DNA from: an uncultured Mycoplasmatota bacterium
Lineage (GTDB): Bacteria > Bacillota_I > Bacilli_A > RF39 > UBA660
NCBI GenBank assembly: GCA_900552975.1
Contig: UWSL01000019.1
Span: forward strand, 1 to 18,025
DNA length: 18,025 nt
Direction: 5' to 3'
Below the pieces are notes generated by a model. That model was not told the DNA's origin, did not search any database, and saw only the letters and a program-made list of their open reading frames with translations. The position numbers were made by a program, and so were the translations under genes. Positions 14,153 through 18,025 of this stretch are shown in pieces; position 1 is the stretch's first letter, and each line of letters begins with the position of its first letter.

Positions 14153-14767
14153 AGTTTCTTTATACCTTATTACAATGTGTCTATTAGGCTCTTCACCTTC
14201 ACTAACTGTAGAAATATTTTTAAAATCACTTAAAGCGTTATGAATTATTCTTCTTTCATAAGAGTTCATATCATCTAATATAACATCTATTTTTGTCTTA
14301 ATTACTTCTCTAGCTGTTTTTTTGGCCATTCTTTCTAAATTAATATTTCTTTTTTCTTTATAATTTTCAACATCTAATAAGATGTATGGATATGTACCAA
14401 TTATTTTATAAATTTGCTGCTTTAAAATATTTTGAATAGCTATTAAAGTTTGACCATTTTTTCCAATAAGAATATTATTTTTATCAGAATACATTTTTAT
14501 ATTTATTTGGTTTTCTCTAACATTACATTCTAATTTCAAATCAATCCCCATATTTGTTACTAATTCTTTTAAGTTATTTTTAATATACTCTGCAACATCT
14601 TTTATTTTCAATATTTTTAATGAAACAGTATCTGATTTGAATAGTTTTCCTTTTTTTATATCACTTTTATACAAAATATCATTTTCTGAAACATTTAATT
14701 CAGCTAATGCTTTTGCTTTTACTTCCTCTAAATTTTTTCCTTCATATTCTAATACTTCTAATTTCAT
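14141..14767 (-). CDS. jag: RNA-binding protein Jag/KhpB
   Basis: KhpB binds RNA, usually as a partner of KhpA, and in streptococci affects cell elongation and envelope gene expression. The 208-residue product has the N-terminal Jag_N domain (about 1-52), a KH domain with GKNGQT (102-107) and a C-terminal R3H domain with ERRIIH (171-176), holding the Arg-x3-His pair. ATG 14765-14767 is selected: it has GAGGAAG seven bases upstream and begins one base after the yidC stop. It is downstream of yidC and the last gene of its group, as in B. subtilis (spoIIIJ-jag). Confidence 0.94.
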   Translation of the reverse strand: MKLEVLEYEGKNLEEVKAKALAELNVSENDILYKSDIKKGKLFKSDTVSLKILKIKDVAEYIKNNLKELVTNMGIDLKLECNVRENQINIKMYSDKNNILIGKNGQTLIAIQNILKQQIYKIIGTYPYILLDVENYKEKRNINLERMAKKTAREVIKTKIDVILDDMNSYERRIIHNALSDFKNISTVSEGEEPNRHIVIRYKETKED

Positions 14768-14768
14768 T

Positions 14769-15707
14769 TTACTTCCTCTTTTCAATTATCTTTTTAATGA
14801 TAATATTTTGAACTACGGCAAAGCCATTAGTTACAATCCAATATAAAGCTATAGCTGTAGGTAAACTTAAAGATGCTATTGAAATCATAAAAATCATAAA
14901 AATTGACATCATTTTCATTTGTTGGGCCATTTCTGATGTTTGTTCTTGTGATTTCATTGAATTTTTAAACGAAATGTAAGTAGTTAAAATAATTAATATA
15001 ACTAAAATAACATATAAATAATTTTTATTTCCGATTCCAGTCGCTGGAGTCATTCCTAAATTCATACTTAAGAATGTTCCTTCAAATATTGCTGGTACTC
15101 TATTGATTGCTTCTAAAAAAGCAAAAAATAAAGGTAATTGTAAAAAAGTTAATAAACATCCTGAAACTGGGTTTAATGAATATTTTTTATAAACCATCAT
15201 AGTTTCTTGGCTCTTTGCCATTAGTGATTCATTATCTGTTTGATTTTGATATTTTTTTTCAATTCGAGCTATTTCTGGTTGAGCTTTTTTCATATTCTCA
15301 GATTGTTTAACTGTTTTAATTTGAATTGGCAACATTATTATTCTTATTATAAGTCCTATTATCATTACAGAAAGACCCATATTCTTTATTAAGTAACCAA
15401 ATTTTAAAATTATATATGCAAGCGGTTTAACAAACAAAGATTCCCACAAACTTTCATATTTTATTTTACTAGGCGTAAAACTTTTACATTTTGGTAAATC
15501 ATCTATTTTTGTTGATAATTTATTATCATACTCCTTATATAGATTATACAAATCGTCTTCTTCCGGTTGACATAATATATTAGCTGTTAATGATTGCCCT
15601 GTTTTTTCGTAAGTAACAATATTTTTATTATCTTTTAATGTTTTTGTACATCCAACGCTTATCACTAATAACATTAGTATTATAATTATCTTTATTTTTT
15701 TCTTCAC
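14769..15707 (-). CDS. yidC: Membrane protein insertase YidC (SpoIIIJ/OxaA type)
   Basis: Inserts and folds membrane proteins, alone or with SecYEG; the B. subtilis orthologue SpoIIIJ is also needed for sporulation. The 312-residue product starts with a lysine-rich hydrophobic signal ending in Cys20 (ISVGC), resembling a lipoprotein signal with an atypical lipobox. An extracytoplasmic segment with Cys46 and Cys74 follows. Then come the conserved five-helix core with the groove arginine Arg122 (IIRIIMLPI), the cytoplasmic coiled-coil loop (about 131-175), and a lysine-rich tail. The GTG start (15705-15707) overlaps the rnpA stop by one base with AAGGA six bases upstream, so the two genes are translationally coupled. 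Confidence 0.96.
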   Translation of the reverse strand: MKKKIKIIIILMLLVISVGCTKTLKDNKNIVTYEKTGQSLTANILCQPEEDDLYNLYKEYDNKLSTKIDDLPKCKSFTPSKIKYESLWESLFVKPLAYIILKFGYLIKNMGLSVMIIGLIIRIIMLPIQIKTVKQSENMKKAQPEIARIEKKYQNQTDNESLMAKSQETMMVYKKYSLNPVSGCLLTFLQLPLFFAFLEAINRVPAIFEGTFLSMNLGMTPATGIGNKNYLYVILVILIILTTYISFKNSMKSQEQTSEMAQQMKMMSIFMIFMISIASLSLPTAIALYWIVTNGFAVVQNIIIKKIIEKRK

Positions 15708-16039
15708 TATTTTTCCTTTGTCTCCTTTAATAAGGCTACTAACGATGTTTTCAACACTTGAAAAGATTCTTCGTCGCAGCTCTTTCTTATCATTATAATA
15801 TAATCCAAATCTTTTTTAAACAAATTTCTGTTTTCGTCAATTATTGATCGAACTCTTCTTTTTAATTTATTTCTTCCAACAGCATTACTTGTTTTTTTAC
15901 TGATAGCTATACCTATTTTGTTTTTAAAAACTGCTTTTTCCTTATTATATATAACAAAATATTTATTTTTTGAAAATTTTCCTTCTCGAATAATCGAATT
16001 AAAAACTTCCTTATCTTTAATTGTTTCACATCGCTTCAT
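15707..16039 (-). CDS. rnpA: Ribonuclease P protein component
   Basis: Protein subunit of RNase P; with the catalytic RNA (rnpB, not seen here) it trims tRNA 5' leaders. The 110-residue basic protein has the family signature RNKLKRRVR (96-residue scale position about 55-63) within AVGRNKLKRRVRSIIDE, which contacts the RNA. Start ATG 16037-16039 has TAGGT about six bases upstream. It follows rpmH across a terminator-like hairpin and overlaps yidC by one base. Confidence 0.96.
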   Translation of the reverse strand: MKRCETIKDKEVFNSIIREGKFSKNKYFVIYNKEKAVFKNKIGIAISKKTSNAVGRNKLKRRVRSIIDENRNLFKKDLDYIIMIRKSCDEESFQVLKTSLVALLKETKEK

Positions 16040-16061
16040 ATATAACCTACCTTTTTATACA

Positions 16062-16083
16062 GAAAAAACCACTTTAAGTGGCT
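16062..16083 (-). terminator. Terminator/attenuator after rpmH
   Basis: At the rpmH stop the minus strand reads AGCCACT-TAA-AGTGGTT, a 7-bp stem with one G-U pair (16077-16083 with 16067-16073) and a tight 3-base loop, followed by Ts. Downstream rnpA has no visible promoter, so this likely lowers rather than abolishes read-through, fitting the higher need for L34 than for RnpA. Confidence 0.7.
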
Positions 16084-16208
16084 TATTTTACAACGATATT
16101 TTTACGTCCTTTTTTTCTTCTTGATTTAAGAATATTAGATTCTTTTCTAGCAAAGAAACCATGTTTTTTAGCTCTTTTTCTATTATTTGGTTGATAAGTT
16201 CTTTTCAT
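16083..16208 (-). CDS. rpmH: 50S ribosomal protein bL34
   Basis: Small basic protein of the large ribosomal subunit. Translation of the minus strand from ATG 16206-16208 gives 41 residues beginning MKRTYQPNNRKRAKKHGFFAR and ending in RRKKGRKNIVVK, an unmistakable L34. It is three residues shorter than the usual 44: the stretch after HGFFAR is shortened, and the residue after HGF is Phe where Arg or Leu is usual. A GGAGGTG ribosome site lies six bases upstream, and the strong promoter 16242-16271 drives it. It is divergent from dnaA across the origin, as in most bacteria. Confidence 0.97.
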   Translation of the reverse strand: MKRTYQPNNRKRAKKHGFFARKESNILKSRRKKGRKNIVVK

Positions 16209-16241
16209 AAAATACACCTCCACATCTAAATAAGCTTCCTT

Positions 16242-16271
16242 ATTATAATATTAGTTCATAAAAAAAGTCAA
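16242..16271 (-). promoter_or_regulatory. Sigma-A-like promoter for rpmH-rnpA-yidC-jag
   Basis: On the minus strand -35 TTGACT (16266-16271, 5/6) and -10 TATAAT (16242-16247, 6/6) are 18 bases apart. The predicted start is about 27 bases upstream of rpmH. Confidence 0.75.
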
Positions 16272-16291
16272 GAAATATATTTTTTAATAAA

Positions 16292-16470
16292 TTATCAACA
16301 GTTAAACTGTGGATATGTGGATAACTTTTTTGACTTGTTAATTATCAAAATGTGGATAGTGTTGATAATACGAAAAAAATCCAAATAAATCAAGAATTTT
16401 TTGTTGATAAAATAGTTGATAACGTGTGAATAATAAAAAAAGTGTTAATTATTTCTTTTATTTTTCCACA
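16292..16470. other. oriC, upstream part: cluster of DnaA boxes
   Basis: The 300-base gap between rpmH and dnaA holds a dense set of DnaA-box sequences (consensus TTATCCACA). Perfect, minus orientation: 16316-16324. One mismatch: 16292-16300 (TTATCAACA), 16308-16316, 16351-16359, 16360-16368, 16402-16410, 16425-16433 and 16462-16470 (TTTTCCACA). Two mismatches: 16342-16350 and 16414-16422. Most point the same way (minus). This is the standard place of the incA/B-type box region. DnaA bound here is also expected to control dnaA transcription; the only -10-like element seen for dnaA is TAAAAT (16479-16484) with no good -35. Confidence 0.88.
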
Positions 16471-16521
16471 GGTTGAGTTAAAATAGTTTTACTGGTTGAA
16501 ATCTGAAGGTGGGTGAAGGTC

Positions 16522-17883
16522 TTGAACAATGATGATATTTGGTTACAATTTCTTGATATTATAAAGAAAGACTTAAATCCAGTTTCTTTTGATACGTGGT
16601 TTAGAGAAACCAAGATTCATACTATAAACAATGAGAAAATAGTACTACAAGTACCAATGTCTTTACATAAAAAAATGCTTTTATCTAATTATTATGATTT
16701 AATATATGACTCATTTGCTAAAGTTACTGGAATTGAAAGGGAAATCGACTGTATTTTAGCTGAAGAAATAAAAGAAAATAACATTAAAGAAGAAATAAAG
16801 CAACAAAGTGTTGATAATTCCAAACTTATTCACAATGAATTTGATAATAATTTAAATAAATCTTTAAAATTTGATAATTTTGTAGTAGGGGATACAAATA
16901 AGTTTGCAAGAACTGCGGCTTTTGCAGTTGCTCAAAATCCAGGATTACAATACAATCCATTATTTATATATGGAAAAAGTGGATTAGGAAAAACACATCT
17001 AATGCATGCAATTGGGAATTATATAGTAGAAAATAATCCTGAATTAAAAGTTTTGTATACAACCAGCGATGATTTTAGAAAAGATTACACAGGAATTGCT
17101 AATTCATCTTCTAATTCCTTAGATTATGCAAATGAATTTAAAGAAAAATATCGTAATATAGACGTTTTAATAATCGATGATATCCAATACTTAGTCGGAG
17201 CTGAAAAAACTCAAGAGGAATTTTTCCATACTTTTAATGAGTTACATGGAAAAAATAAACAAATAATAATCAGTTCAGATCGTTCGCCAGAAGATTTGAA
17301 ATTATTAGAAGAACGTCTTAGAAGCAGGTTTGCTTGGGGATTGCCTGTTGATATTTATCCTCCTGATTTTGATTTAAGATGTCGTATTATTAAAGATAAA
17401 ATAAAATATTTAACATTAGCAGATAAAATGACTGATGAAGCAATTGAGTTTATCGCAAATAATTGTGATACAGATGTTAGAAGTCTAGAAGGAGCAATAA
17501 ATAGGTTAGTTGCATATACAGCTATGTGTGTTCCAGAAAAAATAGATTTAGAATTTACTAATGAAGCTTTAAAAGACTTTATAACAAAAAATATATATAT
17601 ACTAAATGATATAGCAAATATTCAAAAAGCTGTTGCAGATTACTATAAATTAACGGTTGAAATGTTAAAAGGTAAAAAAAGAAGTGCCAATATTGCATAT
17701 CCACGTATGGTTGCTATGTATTTATGTAGAATGCTTACAGACCAGTCATTTCCTAGGATTGGGCTTGAATTTGGAGGAAGAGATCACTCTACAGTAATTC
17801 ATGCTTGCGATAAAATTGAAGAAGAATTAAAAAATAATCAAGAATTAAAAGATGCTGTTAATGAAATTAAAGCAAAATTGTAA
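16522..17883 (+). CDS. dnaA: Chromosomal replication initiator DnaA
   Basis: AAA+ ATPase that binds DnaA boxes, opens the origin and recruits helicase. From TTG 16522 the product has 453 residues: domain I (about 1-80), a short linker domain II, the AAA+ domain III with Walker A GKSGLGKT (151-158), Walker B VLIIDD (215-220) and the arginine-bearing ERLRSRF (264-270), and domain IV with the DNA-binding signature GGRDHSTVIH (418-427). TTG is preferred because AAGGTGGG lies about nine bases upstream; the in-frame GTG at 16513 is too close to that site but cannot be excluded. The segment before Walker B (about residues 185-211, the initiator-specific motif) is about five residues longer than in B. 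subtilis and reads DYTGIANSSSNS. DnaA-box clusters flank the gene on both sides. Confidence 0.97.
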   Translation: MNNDDIWLQFLDIIKKDLNPVSFDTWFRETKIHTINNEKIVLQVPMSLHKKMLLSNYYDLIYDSFAKVTGIEREIDCILAEEIKENNIKEEIKQQSVDNSKLIHNEFDNNLNKSLKFDNFVVGDTNKFARTAAFAVAQNPGLQYNPLFIYGKSGLGKTHLMHAIGNYIVENNPELKVLYTTSDDFRKDYTGIANSSSNSLDYANEFKEKYRNIDVLIIDDIQYLVGAEKTQEEFFHTFNELHGKNKQIIISSDRSPEDLKLLEERLRSRFAWGLPVDIYPPDFDLRCRIIKDKIKYLTLADKMTDEAIEFIANNCDTDVRSLEGAINRLVAYTAMCVPEKIDLEFTNEALKDFITKNIYILNDIANIQKAVADYYKLTVEMLKGKKRSANIAYPRMVAMYLCRMLTDQSFPRIGLEFGGRDHSTVIHACDKIEEELKNNQELKDAVNEIKAKL

Positions 17884-17914
17884 TACTGTGAATTACCTGT
17901 TATTAAATATAGAG

Positions 17915-18025
17915 TTATACACATACCAAATATAAATAAAAACACTTAAAACAACCAAAAAAATCGAGTTATCAACATTATCCACAGTGTAATAATAATA
18001 AATTATATAAATAAATAAGAAAGAA
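17915..18025. other. oriC, downstream part: tandem DnaA boxes and AT-rich unwinding element
   Basis: After the dnaA stop lie TTATACACA (17915-17923, 8/9), then TTATCAACA (17969-17977) directly abutting a perfect TTATCCACA (17978-17986). Immediately beyond comes GTG and a run of TAA triplets (17990-18001), then a pure A/T stretch to about 18016. Abutting boxes next to repeating triplets and an AT-rich stretch match the basal unwinding system of B. subtilis (boxes, DnaA-trios, duplex unwinding element). The next gene, expected to be dnaN, lies outside the window. Confidence 0.8.

Overview
The window is an AT-rich, gene-dense bacterial chromosome segment around the replication origin of a low-GC Gram-positive organism (Bacilli-like Firmicutes). 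The evidence is the classic order rpmH-rnpA-yidC-jag-mnmE-mnmG-rsmG-noc beside dnaA, strong GGAGG-type ribosome sites, sigma-A-like promoters, RpoE delta, SpoIIR, and B. subtilis-like gene pairs (ywiB-argS-rpoE; prfA-prmC-spoIIR-murA). Peptidoglycan genes (murA, a class A PBP) show a walled cell, so it is not a Mollicute proper. A wall-bearing gut lineage near Erysipelotrichales/RF39 is a plausible but unproven guess.

Layout from right to left. At 16.2-18.0 kb lies a bipartite oriC: a cluster of about nine DnaA boxes, then dnaA (+), then tandem boxes followed by TAA repeats that look like the unwinding site. Leftward (-) from the origin run rpmH, rnpA, yidC and jag, closed by an intrinsic terminator. 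A new promoter then drives mnmE, mnmG, rsmG and noc. A bidirectional terminator separates noc from a convergent class A penicillin-binding protein (+). Further left (-) come ywiB-argS, rpoE, prfA-prmC-spoIIR, and murA, which is cut by the window edge. No rRNA, tRNA, CRISPR array, insertion sequence or phage gene was seen.

How the genes work together: replication initiation (dnaA, oriC), nucleoid occlusion (noc), translation and tRNA modification (rpmH, rnpA, mnmE, mnmG, rsmG, argS, prfA, prmC), membrane insertion (yidC), wall synthesis (murA, PBP, with jag as a likely regulator of envelope genes) and sporulation signalling (spoIIR).

The most notable result is a Noc protein of unusual build. 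It has about 290 residues of disordered, acidic, Asn/Ser-rich linker between the DNA-binding and dimerisation domains, and it lacks the N-terminal amphipathic membrane helix known from B. subtilis Noc. A perfect 14-bp Noc-binding site (ATTTCCCGGGAAAT, 14111-14124) sits over the -35 region of the promoter of the operon that ends with noc. This suggests autoregulation by a DNA-spreading CTPase. It is inference from sequence only.
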